Source of the DNA: CAG-873 sp910578365
GTDB lineage: Bacteria > Bacteroidota > Bacteroidia > Bacteroidales > Muribaculaceae
DNA: 64,000 nt
Direction of reading: 5' to 3'
Assembly (NCBI GenBank): GCA_951635545.1
Contig: OX620685.1
Span: forward strand, 1,302,001-1,366,000
Shown here: piece by piece, positions 32,564-42,113 of the stretch
Layout: each line of letters begins with the position of its first letter
Numbering within the stretch: position 1 is the first letter of the stretch
The notes under the pieces: model-generated
Database searches by the model: none
Told to the model about the DNA's origin: nothing
Seen by the model: the letters and a program-made list of their open reading frames with translations, nothing else
Program-made: the position numbers and the translations under genes

Positions 32564-33892
32564 TTAATTATTCGTACTCGTGGCCCGCAGGAAGTAGTAC
32601 AGAAACAGCGCCGCCGCCAGACACAGGCTCACGGAAAAACTGAGTACTATGCCGTACAGGCCCATGCCTAAAGTGAAGCCGAAAAGATATGTCACCGGCA
32701 CTCCCACTACTATGTAGCTGACGAAGGCTATCCACAGCATGGGCATTACGTGCGAGGTACCGCGCAGGGCGTTGGCAAAGTTGATCTGTGTGGCGTCGGC
32801 CACCTGATACAGTATCAGCGGGAACAGCAGGGTCATGGCAAGCGTCACTACGGCGGGGTCGGGCGTAAACAGCCCCATGATGCTACGGCCGAAGAATATA
32901 AAGGCCATACAGCTGCAGCACATCATCACCAGCAGGCAGCGGTAGCCGGCCCAGGCCACCGATCGCATGCCGCTGTTGGAGTTCAGACCGGCCTGATTGG
33001 CCACAAGCACGCTCACAGCCGTGCCCACGCTGTAATAAAGCGTAAAACCAAGGGTGCCGGTTACTATTATCACCTGGTATGCGGCCAGACAGATGTCGCC
33101 CTGCGGCAGCCAGCCGGCCATGACGGCACTGAGCGAGAAGCTGCCGCTCTCGCAGGCCATCTGCATGGCTACCGGAAATCCGCACAATGCCACAGGACGC
33201 AATGTACGCAGCGATACTGCAGCGCGCCTGAAACCGCCACTGTATACTTTATAGCGCCCGGCAAGAAAGAATACTCCCAGCAGCACCGCCGGACCCAGTA
33301 TACGGCTCGCAAGAGTACTCAGGCCTGCGCCGAACAGCCCCAGCTCGGGCAGTCCGCAGTTGCCATAAATCAGCAGCCAGTTGCCAAGTATGTTCAGAGC
33401 GTTGGCCGACAGCATTATCCACATGGGCAGCTGCGAATTTCCGCGCGCATAGCTCCACTGGGCGAACACGTTGAACAGGCTCATCGGCACCAGTCCGGCC
33501 AGATACAGCAAGAAGTACGGCTTTATCAACGGCAGCAGCTTATCCGGCTGCCCCATGCGGTGCAGGTTGAAGTACACTGCCGTCATTATGGCCATAACCA
33601 AAACAGTAAAACTTACATTGACTATTACGCCCGAGCGTAGCGTGGAGCCCATTTGCTCCTTTTCTCCACGGCTGTACTGGGCGCCGAGTATAGGCGTGAT
33701 GCCAAGTGCAAAGCCCATTATGGTGAACATGGCCATGTTGAAAAGGTTGTTCACAAACGAGGCTGCGGCAAGCGAATCGGTGTCGTAATGCCCCACCATG
33801 GCGGTATCGGCAAACACCAAAACAACAATCCCGACCTGCCCCACAAGTATGGGCAGGCCGAGATGTATGATAGCTTTGTAGTGCTTTCCCAT
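32564..33892 (-). CDS. MATE family multidrug/cation antiporter
   Basis: 442 aa with about 12 transmembrane segments in two repeats. Start HLGLPILVGQVGIVVLVFADTAMVGHY is the classic MATE N-terminus. Exports drugs or metabolites using a Na+ or H+ gradient; substrate unknown. Its start overlaps the stop of the Bax inhibitor-1 gene by 1 nt (TAATG), indicating translational coupling. Confidence 0.92.
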   Translation of the reverse strand: MGKHYKAIIHLGLPILVGQVGIVVLVFADTAMVGHYDTDSLAAASFVNNLFNMAMFTIMGFALGITPILGAQYSRGEKEQMGSTLRSGVIVNVSFTVLVMAIMTAVYFNLHRMGQPDKLLPLIKPYFLLYLAGLVPMSLFNVFAQWSYARGNSQLPMWIMLSANALNILGNWLLIYGNCGLPELGLFGAGLSTLASRILGPAVLLGVFFLAGRYKVYSGGFRRAAVSLRTLRPVALCGFPVAMQMACESGSFSLSAVMAGWLPQGDICLAAYQVIIVTGTLGFTLYYSVGTAVSVLVANQAGLNSNSGMRSVAWAGYRCLLVMMCCSCMAFIFFGRSIMGLFTPDPAVVTLAMTLLFPLILYQVADATQINFANALRGTSHVMPMLWIAFVSYIVVGVPVTYLFGFTLGMGLYGIVLSFSVSLCLAAALFLYYFLRATSTNN

Positions 33893-34587
33893 TAATCGCG
33901 GCTGGAGCCGAAGAAACGGAGCAGATACAGGAAGAGGTTGATGAAGTCGAGGTAGAGGTTAAGTGCGCCAAGTGTGCTTACACGGCCTGCCTGACCGGGC
34001 ATCATCTCGGCAAGACGGCGAATCTGTTGGGTATCCCAGGCGGTAAGGCCTACAAAGATTATCACGCCGGCAATGCTGATTATCCAGTCCATAGTGGAGC
34101 TTTTGAGGAATATATTCACCAGCGAGGCTATGATAAGGCCTATCAGGGCCATGAACAGTATCGAGCCCATCTTGCTGAGGTCCTTGTTGGTGAAGTATCC
34201 GTACACACTCATGGCGCCGAAGGTGCCTGCGGTGATAAAGAATGTCTTGACTATCGAGCCGGTGGTGTACAGCAGGAATATAGGCGTAAGTGCCAGGCCG
34301 TTGATTACCGAGAACAACAGGAACAGGCCAAAGCCTACAGCGGTACCCATCTTGTTGAGAGCTCCTCCGATGGAGAAGACTATCAGAAGTTCGGCACCCA
34401 TCAGCACCCACATGAACCAGCTGTTGTTGGCCATGAAGCTCAGATAGGAATAGCTACTTGCGCAGAAAAGCGAGATAAAGGCGGTGATAAGCAGACCGAG
34501 GGTCATCTTAAGATACACCTGTTTCATTACGGCTGATACGCCGGCTGCCACGTAGCGGGGAGGTGTGGCGGTTTGGAAATTATTCAT
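33892..34587 (-). CDS. Bax inhibitor-1/YccA family membrane protein
   Basis: 231 aa, about seven transmembrane helices. Conserved C-terminal block VGLTAWDTQQIRRL around residues 178-191 and the final DFINLFLYLLRFFG are typical of bacterial BI-1/YccA proteins, which include Ca2+-leak channels and FtsH modulators. Role here unknown. First gene of a pair with the MATE transporter. Confidence 0.9.
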   Translation of the reverse strand: MNNFQTATPPRYVAAGVSAVMKQVYLKMTLGLLITAFISLFCASSYSYLSFMANNSWFMWVLMGAELLIVFSIGGALNKMGTAVGFGLFLLFSVINGLALTPIFLLYTTGSIVKTFFITAGTFGAMSVYGYFTNKDLSKMGSILFMALIGLIIASLVNIFLKSSTMDWIISIAGVIIFVGLTAWDTQQIRRLAEMMPGQAGRVSTLGALNLYLDFINLFLYLLRFFGSSRD

Positions 34588-34623
34588 GGTTACTTTTTAT
34601 AATGTTCATATTGTTAAAAATTA

Positions 34624-36417
34624 TTACATCCTCTCGGGGACACGGATACCCAACAGAGCCAGAGTAGCTTTGATGGTGCGGGCGGTGACTTCGCTCAGTG
34701 CCAGACGCAGGCTGCGCTTGGCGGCATCATCCTCGCGGAGTATGGGGCAGTCGTGATAGAACTGGTTGTACTCCTTGGCCAGGTCGTAGGCGTAGTTGGC
34801 AATAAGGGCGGGCGAATAGCTGCGGCCGGCCTCGGCTATAAGCTGCGGCAGCGATGCCAGGCGCTGTATCAAAGCGGTTTCTTTTTCGCCGGGCTCTACA
34901 GCCGAGTAATCGCCTATGACGTAGCCCTGCTCAGCGGCACGGCGCACTACCGAGCGAATACGAGCATAGCTGTACTGTATGAACGGACCTGTGTTGCCAT
35001 TGAAGTCGATAGACTCTTTGGGGTTGAAGGTCATGTTCTTGCGCGGGTCGACCTTGAGCAGGAAGTATTTCAGTGCGCCCAGACCTACGATTTCGGCAAT
35101 TTCGTCGATTTCGGCATCGGTCATGCCTTCGCTGCGGCCCTGTTCGACTGCCACTTCGCGGGCTGTGGCCACCATTTCGGCCATCAGGTCGTCGGCATCA
35201 ACCACAGTTCCTTCGCGCGATTTCATCTTGCCTTCGGGCAGCTCTACCATGCCGTAGCTGAAGTGTACCAGGTCTTTGCCCCATTTGAAGCCAAGGCGGT
35301 CGAGCAGCAGCGACAGTACCTGGAAGTGGTAGTTCTGCTCATTGCCCACCACGTAAATCATGCGGTCGATGGGAAAGTCGGCGAAACGCAGTTTGGCGGT
35401 GCCTATATCCTGTGTCATGTACACCGATGTTCCGTCGGCGCGGAGCAGCAGCTTGTGGTCGAGGCCCGCGTCGGTGAGGTCGGCCCAAACCGAGCCGTCG
35501 TCCTTGCGGTACATAATGCCTTTTTCAAGACCTTCGAGCACCTTTTCCTTGCCTTCGAGGTAGGTCTGCGACTCGTAATATATCTTGTCGAAGTCCACGC
35601 CCATACGCTTGTATGTCTGGTCGAAACCGGCGTATACCCAGTTGTTCATCATTTCCCAAAGGCCGCGGATTTCGGGGTCTTTTGCTTCCCAGCGGCGCAG
35701 CATGTCGCGTGCTTCGGCCATCAGGGGCGAAGCTGCCTCTGCAGCTTCTTTGCTGAGGGTTTTGTCGGCTTCCATCATGGCGCTGACTTCGGCTTTGTAA
35801 TGCTTGTCGAAGTCTACGTAGCAGTCACCTATGAGGTGGTCGCCCTTTACGCCCAGCGACTCGGGAGTTTCGCCATTGTGCCATTTCTGCCATGCGAGCA
35901 TCGACTTGCAGATGTGTATGCCGCGGTCGTTCACTATGTTGGTTTTCACCACACGGTTGCCACAGGCTTTGAGAATCTCGGCCAGCGAATATCCCAGCAG
36001 GTTGTTGCGCACGTGGCCCAGGTGCAGGGGCTTGTTGGTGTTCGGCGAAGAGTATTCCACCATCACCAGCGGCGACCCGTCGGTGGCTGTACGGAAACCG
36101 TAGTCGGCGTCTGCCGCCACAGAGGCCAGCACCTGACTCCACACGGTGGGGCGTATAACCAGGTTCAGAAAGCCTTTCACTACGTTGTAACGCTCTACGG
36201 CCGGCTCATGTTCAAGCAGATAATCGCCGATTTCCTTGCCTACAGCCTCGGGAGCCTTGCGGGCGGCCTTCACCCAGGGGAAAACTACTATGGTGAGGTT
36301 GCCTTCGAATTCTTTGCGGGTAGGCTGGGGCACAAGTGTATTTGGGGCGGCGTCAATGCCGTAAAGTTGTTTCACAGCAGCGCCTACGGCACTGCCTATA
36401 ATTGTATCTACTGTCAT
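34624..36417 (-). CDS. argS: Arginine--tRNA ligase
   Basis: 597 aa class I synthetase. N-terminal Add-1 tRNA-binding domain, HIGH motif in NKPLHLGHVRNN near 133-144, KMSKS-like loop as GKMKSREGT, and C-terminal DALR anticodon domain ending in ALLGIRVPERM. -7 box TAACTTTG at 36449-36456 gives a leader of about 30 nt. Confidence 0.97.
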   Translation of the reverse strand: MTVDTIIGSAVGAAVKQLYGIDAAPNTLVPQPTRKEFEGNLTIVVFPWVKAARKAPEAVGKEIGDYLLEHEPAVERYNVVKGFLNLVIRPTVWSQVLASVAADADYGFRTATDGSPLVMVEYSSPNTNKPLHLGHVRNNLLGYSLAEILKACGNRVVKTNIVNDRGIHICKSMLAWQKWHNGETPESLGVKGDHLIGDCYVDFDKHYKAEVSAMMEADKTLSKEAAEAASPLMAEARDMLRRWEAKDPEIRGLWEMMNNWVYAGFDQTYKRMGVDFDKIYYESQTYLEGKEKVLEGLEKGIMYRKDDGSVWADLTDAGLDHKLLLRADGTSVYMTQDIGTAKLRFADFPIDRMIYVVGNEQNYHFQVLSLLLDRLGFKWGKDLVHFSYGMVELPEGKMKSREGTVVDADDLMAEMVATAREVAVEQGRSEGMTDAEIDEIAEIVGLGALKYFLLKVDPRKNMTFNPKESIDFNGNTGPFIQYSYARIRSVVRRAAEQGYVIGDYSAVEPGEKETALIQRLASLPQLIAEAGRSYSPALIANYAYDLAKEYNQFYHDCPILREDDAAKRSLRLALSEVTARTIKATLALLGIRVPERM

Positions 36418-36448
36418 TTTTTTTACCTTATTTTTCCGAGTTAAGGTG

Positions 36449-36456
36449 CAAAGTTA
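36449..36456 (-). promoter_or_regulatory. -7 promoter box of argS
   Basis: TAACTTTG on the minus strand, 31 nt before the argS start. Confidence 0.55.
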
Positions 36457-36498
36457 CAAATTTTTCGCCAATGCGCAAAGCGCACGGGCCGCACTCGT

Positions 36499-37605
36499 TC
36501 AGAGGTATTTGTCGCCGAATTTCAGCTTGGCGTCGGACACCATGTTGCGTATGCTCTGCTCCTCGGCTTTGGGACATATCAGCAACACATCGCCGGCGTC
36601 GGACACAATATAGTCGTTAAGACCGCTTACTGCTATGAGCTTGTCGCCGCGCACTGCGAATATATTGCCTGTCGAATCATAACTGAGCACACGGCAGTTC
36701 TGTGTCACATTGGCGCTGGAGTTTTTGGGGCTGTTATCGTACAGCGAGCTCCATGTACCGAGGTCCGACCATCCGAAGTCCACAGTTTCCACATACACGT
36801 TCGATGCCTTTTCCATTACAGCAAAGTCGATGCTTATGCTCATACATGTGGGGAATTCTTCCTCGATGAAGGCGGTTTCGCCTTCGGTGCCTAATACGGC
36901 CAGACCGCGGTCGAACACCTGCGCTATCTCGGGCGAATGTTCGTGCATGGCTTTTATGATTGTTTCAGCTTTCCACAGAAATATACCTGAGTTCCAGAAG
37001 AACTCACCGGTTTCGAGAAACACCTTGGCCAGTTCGATGTCAGGTTTTTCGGTAAAAGTCTTGACCTTATTCAGACCGCGCTCGACCTCGCTGCCTATCT
37101 GTATGTAGCCGTAGCCGGTTTCGGGCCGCGAGGGATTTATGCCCAGTGTGAGCAGTGCCTCGTGGCTTTCCACAAATGCAAAGCCGCGGAGTATGCTTTC
37201 CTCGAATTGCTGCTCGCGGGTGATAAGGTGGTCACTGGGCATCACCACTATCGACGCCTGCGGGTCGCGGGCCTTGATGTGGTATGCAGCCCATGCTATG
37301 CAGGGGGCGGTGTTGCGGCGGGCCGGTTCGAGTAATATCGAGCGGGCCGGCAGGTCGGGCAGCTGTTCCTTTACCAGGGCGGCATAAGCCTCGTTGGTAA
37401 CCACCAATATATTTTCTTTGGGCACAACGGGCAGTATGCGGTCGTAGCTCATCTGCAACAGCGAGCGTCCGGTGCCCAGAAAGTCGATAAACTGCTTGGG
37501 CATATTTGCGCGGCTGTATGGCCAGAAGCGACTACCTATGCCGCCGCACATAATCACGCAGTAGCGGTGCGAGCATATTTCTTGGTTGGTTGTAATCTGT
37601 GTCAT
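36499..37605 (-). CDS. manC: Mannose-1-phosphate guanylyltransferase
   Basis: 368 aa. Makes GDP-mannose from GTP and mannose-1-phosphate, a precursor for surface glycans and GDP-fucose. Nucleotidyltransferase signature GGIGSRFWPYSRANMPKQF near 21-39, FTEKPD and NSGIFLW blocks. It lacks the C-terminal cupin isomerase domain of bifunctional enzymes, so it is monofunctional. 12 nt downstream of cstA on the same strand; the pairing looks positional rather than metabolic. Confidence 0.92.
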   Translation of the reverse strand: MTQITTNQEICSHRYCVIMCGGIGSRFWPYSRANMPKQFIDFLGTGRSLLQMSYDRILPVVPKENILVVTNEAYAALVKEQLPDLPARSILLEPARRNTAPCIAWAAYHIKARDPQASIVVMPSDHLITREQQFEESILRGFAFVESHEALLTLGINPSRPETGYGYIQIGSEVERGLNKVKTFTEKPDIELAKVFLETGEFFWNSGIFLWKAETIIKAMHEHSPEIAQVFDRGLAVLGTEGETAFIEEEFPTCMSISIDFAVMEKASNVYVETVDFGWSDLGTWSSLYDNSPKNSSANVTQNCRVLSYDSTGNIFAVRGDKLIAVSGLNDYIVSDAGDVLLICPKAEEQSIRNMVSDAKLKFGDKYL

Positions 37606-37617
37606 ATTGCGTTGAGG

Positions 37618-39078
37618 TTAGTCTATAATGTTTTCTTCTGCAATTATCGTGCCGTTCTTGGCAAGAGCTCTGCGGTAGCTGTAAAACAGTGCGGCAAACA
37701 GTGCGGCCACCGCCATACCGGCTCCGACAGCCACGCCGCGCGCAAGCCCGAATCCTTCGGGCGAAGGGGCGAACAGCAGGTAGCTTATACTCACCACGGT
37801 CATGTACAGAGCCGGCACCATGGCTATGTAGTAGTTTTTGCCATGCCGCAGCATCCACACACTCACGGCCCAGAGGGTGAACACGGCAAGGGTCTGGTTG
37901 CACCAGGCAAAGTAGCGCCACAGTACCTGAAAGTCGATTTGCACAAGCAGGAATGTGACAGCGAACAGGGGCAGCGACACAAAAATGCGCCGCATGGTTT
38001 TCTTCTGGTCAATTTTCAGGAAATCGGCTACAATCAAGCGTGCCGAGCGCAACGCCGTATCGCCGGTGGTGATGGGTGCCGCCACCACTCCCAGCAGTGC
38101 CAGAATGCCGCCGAAAGTGCCCAGCCAGCCCACTGATATATCGTTGACGAGTGTGGCTGCCGAGTGGCCTTCACCTGCCATATAGGCGCCCAGCGAGTCG
38201 TAGCTGCCGGTAAAGCTTATGGCCGCGGCCGCCCATATCAGAGCCACTATGCCTTCGGCCACCATGGCGCCGTAAAACACCGGACGCCCCAGTTTCTCGC
38301 TCTTAATGCAGCGGGCCATCATTGGCGACTGCGTGGCATGGAAGCCCGATATAGCTCCGCAGGCTATCGACACGAACATCATCGGAAATATGGGATATCC
38401 GTCGGCACGGCGGCTCTGAAGACCGTCAGCAATGCCGTCGGGTATGCTTACTCCGCCGAACAGCAGGTATACCAGCAGGCCTCCGGCCATAAACAGCAGC
38501 GCGAAGCCGAACACCGGGTACAGCGAGCCAATCAGCTTGTCGACAGGCAGAACGGTAGCGCAGACATAGTAGGCAAAAATAATCAGCACCCATACTTCGC
38601 CGCTTAGCCACGCAGGGGTCATGCCGGCCAGGATACCGGCGGGCGAGGTCACGAACACAGCTCCAACCATCAGCAGCAGCACTATGGAAAATATCGCCAT
38701 CACGTTCTTGACGCCACGGCCAAGCTGGCTGCCAACGATTTCGGGCAGCGACAGACCACCCATGCGCACCGATATCATGCCCGACAGAAAGTCATGAACC
38801 GCCCCGGCGAAAATCGTGCCTAACACAATCCACAGAAAAGCGGCCGGCCCAAACATCACACCCATAATGGCTCCGAATATCGGGCCAATGCCTGCGATGT
38901 TGAGAAACTGTATCAGAAACACCTTCCAGGTAGGCATGGGCAGGTAGTCAACGCCGTCGCGCCGGGTATATGCGGGGGTAGGGCGCCCGGCATCGGTGCC
39001 GAAAGCTTTCTCTACAATGGCACCGTATATGAAATAGCCGCCGAGCAGAACGGCCAGTGATATTAGAAAAGCTGTCAT
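37618..39078 (-). CDS. cstA: CstA-family carbon starvation protein (peptide/pyruvate transporter)
   Basis: 486 aa, many hydrophobic segments (about 13). Conserved start YFIYGAIVEKAFGTD, then TPAYTRRDGVDYLPM and the NIAGIGPIFGAIMG loop identify CstA. Members take up peptides or pyruvate; E. coli CstA is about 700 aa, and this shorter form is usual in anaerobes. Inner membrane. Lies in front of manC on one likely transcript. Confidence 0.92.
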   Translation of the reverse strand: MTAFLISLAVLLGGYFIYGAIVEKAFGTDAGRPTPAYTRRDGVDYLPMPTWKVFLIQFLNIAGIGPIFGAIMGVMFGPAAFLWIVLGTIFAGAVHDFLSGMISVRMGGLSLPEIVGSQLGRGVKNVMAIFSIVLLLMVGAVFVTSPAGILAGMTPAWLSGEVWVLIIFAYYVCATVLPVDKLIGSLYPVFGFALLFMAGGLLVYLLFGGVSIPDGIADGLQSRRADGYPIFPMMFVSIACGAISGFHATQSPMMARCIKSEKLGRPVFYGAMVAEGIVALIWAAAAISFTGSYDSLGAYMAGEGHSAATLVNDISVGWLGTFGGILALLGVVAAPITTGDTALRSARLIVADFLKIDQKKTMRRIFVSLPLFAVTFLLVQIDFQVLWRYFAWCNQTLAVFTLWAVSVWMLRHGKNYYIAMVPALYMTVVSISYLLFAPSPEGFGLARGVAVGAGMAVAALFAALFYSYRRALAKNGTIIAEENIID

Positions 39079-39304
39079 GGTATGACTGTTAGAGCCTGTT
39101 AATAACCAATGTGAACGCCGGGGCGGTCAATCTTTGAGTGATATATCTTTAGAGGGTGTTGACATTAGTTTTTAAACAAGCTATTATTATGATTTCCAAA
39201 ATTAGCAATAATGCCCGACACAACAAAATCTTTAATTATTTTTATGCAATTTTTGGCTGGTGCCACTATTTTGCATAACTTTGCAGAAAAGCAACCAAAC
39301 TGAC
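39079..39304. promoter_or_regulatory. Divergent cstA/pyrH intergenic region with pyrH promoter
   Basis: pyrH promoter: TTTG at 39252-39255, 20 nt, TAACTTTG at 39276-39283, leader about 15 nt. The cstA side (39091-39180) has two words, AGAGCCTGTTAATAA and AGAGGGTGTTGACATTAG, reminiscent of the MITE-like ends at 28990. No clean leftward -7 box seen. Confidence 0.6.
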
Positions 39305-40015
39305 ATGGAAACCAAGTACAAACGCATACTTCTTAAACTCAGCGGCGAATCACTCGCCGCCGGTACCGGACACGGCATCGACACCGACCGCCTGAATGCT
39401 TACGCACAGCAGATAAAAGCGGTAGTCGACGCCGGCGTACAGGTATCGATAGTAATCGGCGGCGGCAATATATTCCGCGGACTCTCGGGTGCATCGCGCG
39501 GCTTCGACCGTGTGAAAGGCGACCAAATGGGCATGCTCGCCACCGTAATCAACTCTCTCGCCCTCAGCTCGGCCCTCAACGCCATCGGCCAACCGGCTCA
39601 GGTCTACACGGCCATCAACATGTTTCCCATCGGCGAGCACTACAGCAAGTGGCGCGCCATCAGCTCCATGGAGCGTGACGAGGTAGCCATTATATCGGGC
39701 GGCACAGGCAACCCGTTCTTCACCACCGACACCGGCTCGGCTCTGCGGGCCATCGAGGTGGAGGCCGACGTTATGCTCAAGGGCACACGCGTCGACGGAG
39801 TATACACCGCTGACCCTGAAAAAGACCCCAAGGCAACAAAATTCGACAGCATCACCTACGACGAAGTATACAACCGCGGACTCAAGGTAATGGACCTCAC
39901 CGCCACAGCTCTGTGCAAAGAAAACAAGATGCCCATAATTGTATTCGACATGGACACCGAAGGTAATCTGGCACGGCTAATCGCAGGCGAAAATATCGGT
40001 ACTCTGGTATATTAA
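39305..40015 (+). CDS. pyrH: UMP kinase
   Basis: 236 aa amino-acid-kinase-fold enzyme converting UMP to UDP. KRILLKLSGESLA at 6-18, GGGNIFRG near 55, and the GTGNPFFTTD block are diagnostic. ATG 39305 is chosen because it starts METKYKRILLKLSGE and follows the promoter; the frame is open a little further upstream. Followed 19 nt later by frr, the common pyrH-frr pairing. Confidence 0.97.
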   Translation: METKYKRILLKLSGESLAAGTGHGIDTDRLNAYAQQIKAVVDAGVQVSIVIGGGNIFRGLSGASRGFDRVKGDQMGMLATVINSLALSSALNAIGQPAQVYTAINMFPIGEHYSKWRAISSMERDEVAIISGGTGNPFFTTDTGSALRAIEVEADVMLKGTRVDGVYTADPEKDPKATKFDSITYDEVYNRGLKVMDLTATALCKENKMPIIVFDMDTEGNLARLIAGENIGTLVY

Positions 40016-40034
40016 ACTAAAATTCAGATAAATA

Positions 40035-40595
40035 ATGACTGACCCCCAAACCTATCTCGGCCCGGCTGAAGAGAAAATGGAACTTGCCGTGGCTTTCCTC
40101 GACGAATCACTCGCACACATCCGCGCCGGAAAGGCGAATCCTAAAATCCTCGACGGTATCCGTGTGGATTACTATGGCAGCGCTGCCCCCATCAGCAATG
40201 TGGCAAACATAAGCGTGCCGGATGCCCGCACCATTACCATAACTCCGTGGGAGAAGAGCATGTTCAAGGAAATCGAAAAGGCTATTATAAACTCCGAACT
40301 CGGTATCACACCCGAAAACAACGGCGAAGTTATACGCATTTCTATTCCACCGCTGACCGAAGAACGACGCAAAGCCCTGGTAAAACAGTCGAAAGCAGAA
40401 GCCGAGCAGGCTAAGGTTTCGGTTCGCAACGCACGCCGCGACGCAATCGAAGGCCTCAAGAAAGCCATCAAGCAGGGTATGCCCGAAGACGTTGAGAAAG
40501 ATGCCGAAGCGTCGGCCCAGAAGCTGCACGACAAATTTCTTAAGAAAATCGACGACCTCTTCTCGGCCAAGGAAAAAGAAATTCTAACTGTGTAA
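40035..40595 (+). CDS. frr: Ribosome recycling factor
   Basis: 186 aa, standard length, all helical apart from the small second domain. Splits post-termination ribosomes with EF-G. LDGIRVDYYGSAAPISNVANI and the C-terminal helix rich in Lys/Glu are typical. Directly follows pyrH and precedes the HAD gene by 1 nt. Confidence 0.97.
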   Translation: MTDPQTYLGPAEEKMELAVAFLDESLAHIRAGKANPKILDGIRVDYYGSAAPISNVANISVPDARTITITPWEKSMFKEIEKAIINSELGITPENNGEVIRISIPPLTEERRKALVKQSKAEAEQAKVSVRNARRDAIEGLKKAIKQGMPEDVEKDAEASAQKLHDKFLKKIDDLFSAKEKEILTV

Positions 40596-40596
40596 C

Positions 40597-41217
40597 ATGA
40601 TTAAAAACCTGCTTTTCGACCTCGGAGGCGTAATAATGGATATCGAACGCCGCAACTGTGTTGCGGCGTTCGAAGCCCTCGGCCTCCCCGATGCCGACTC
40701 GTTCTTTGGCGAATACAGCCAGCAAGGGCCTTTCATGGCTCTGGAAGAAGGCCTGATTTCCGTTGACGAATTTCACAATCGCATGCGCGGCTACTTTCCG
40801 CACACGGTAAGCGACAGCGAAATCGATGCCGCCTTTCTGCGCTTCCTCACCGGCATACCTCAGTACCGCCTCAAGGCCCTGCGACAGCTGCGACGCCGAT
40901 TTGGAATTTATTTGCTGAGCAACACCAACGAAATTATGTGGCACAGCATGATAGCCGATGAATTCACAAAAGAAGGTCTTACTCGCGAGGACTATTTCGA
41001 CGGTATGGTGACCTCATTCAACGCCAAAGCCCTGAAACCTGACACCCGCATTTTCAATTACGCCTGCGACACCCTCGGCATCAAACCCGATGAAACATTA
41101 TTCATCGACGACTCGCAGCGCAACCTCGACTCCGCAGCGGCGCTCGGTTTCAACACCCTGCTTGTAAAACCAGGCGAGGAATTCGCCGAAAACATAGCCA
41201 AATATCTAAGTGAGTAA
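40597..41217 (+). CDS. HAD-IA family phosphatase (YihX-like)
   Basis: 206 aa. HAD motif I FDLGGVIMDIE near 7-17, motif II LLSNTNE, motif III Lys in NAKALKPDTRIF and motif IV FIDDSQRNLDSA, with an alpha-helical cap after motif I. This is the YihX-like subgroup acting on small sugar phosphates or similar; the substrate is unknown. Overlaps ribF by 8 nt. Confidence 0.88.
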   Translation: MIKNLLFDLGGVIMDIERRNCVAAFEALGLPDADSFFGEYSQQGPFMALEEGLISVDEFHNRMRGYFPHTVSDSEIDAAFLRFLTGIPQYRLKALRQLRRRFGIYLLSNTNEIMWHSMIADEFTKEGLTREDYFDGMVTSFNAKALKPDTRIFNYACDTLGIKPDETLFIDDSQRNLDSAAALGFNTLLVKPGEEFAENIAKYLSE

Positions 41218-42100
41218 AATAGCGGCCATAGGAATGTTCGACGGCGTGCATCTTGGACACCGTCACCTCTGGCAGCAGATTGCCGCCCTTGCCAAGGCCG
41301 GAGCAGGCACGTCGCTGGCCATAACTTTCCGCAATCATCCGCTCCAACTTATTGCTCCGCAACGTGCTCCGCTGTCGCTCGGACCGGTGGAACAGCGTGT
41401 GGAACTGCTGCGGCAAGCCGGTGCTGACGATGTGCTTATACTCGACTTTACCCCGGCCCTGCGCGCACTTACCGGAGCTGAGTTTGTAAAACTGCTTGTA
41501 AAAGATCACGGAGTCACCGACCTGGTGATGGGTTTCAACAACAGCATAGGCAGTGACCGCATATCAGCTGCCGACGATTACCGGCGCCTTGCCGACGATA
41601 CCGGCGTGAGGCTGCATCCGGCAGCGGAGTTCCGCCTGGGAGCTGACCGCACTGTAAGCAGTTCGGCCATACGCAGCTCTCTGGCCAAAGGCGATGTCGA
41701 ATGCGCCAACAGCCTGCTGGGGCGCCCATATAGCATCAGCGGCACCATAACCCATGGCAAACAGCTGGGGCGCACCATAGGCTTCCCTACGGCCAATGTC
41801 GAGGCTTTCGACCCTCGTCAGGCCATGCCGGGCAACGGAGTATACGCTCTGGACGTGATTCTGCCCGACGACAGCACACACCGCGCCATGGCAAATATCG
41901 GGCATCGGCCCACCGTCGACAGGCAGCCCGACGCACAGACCACCGTTGAAGTGAATATTTTCGATTTCGATGGCGACCTCTATGGACAGCCACTTACTTT
42001 GCTGTTTCTCAAACGCCTGCGCAGCGAGCAGGGCTTCGACTCTCTCGAAGCCCTCCGCAGTCGCCTTGAAGAAGACCGTCGCATGGCCATGGCGCTGTGA
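41210..42100 (+). CDS. ribF: Bifunctional riboflavin kinase/FAD synthetase
   Basis: 296 aa. N-terminal FMN adenylyltransferase domain with nucleotidyl motif GMFDGVHLGHRHL at 8-20; C-terminal flavokinase domain with GKQLGRTIGFPTANVE near 184-199. Makes FMN and FAD from riboflavin. Start is GTG at 41210, inside the last codons of the HAD gene. Confidence 0.94.
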   Translation: MSKIAAIGMFDGVHLGHRHLWQQIAALAKAGAGTSLAITFRNHPLQLIAPQRAPLSLGPVEQRVELLRQAGADDVLILDFTPALRALTGAEFVKLLVKDHGVTDLVMGFNNSIGSDRISAADDYRRLADDTGVRLHPAAEFRLGADRTVSSSAIRSSLAKGDVECANSLLGRPYSISGTITHGKQLGRTIGFPTANVEAFDPRQAMPGNGVYALDVILPDDSTHRAMANIGHRPTVDRQPDAQTTVEVNIFDFDGDLYGQPLTLLFLKRLRSEQGFDSLEALRSRLEEDRRMAMAL

Positions 42101-42113
42101 GCACAGCAGGCAT

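Noticed and set aside
34753..36444. Rightward open frame of 563 codons
   Set aside because: Antisense shadow of argS.
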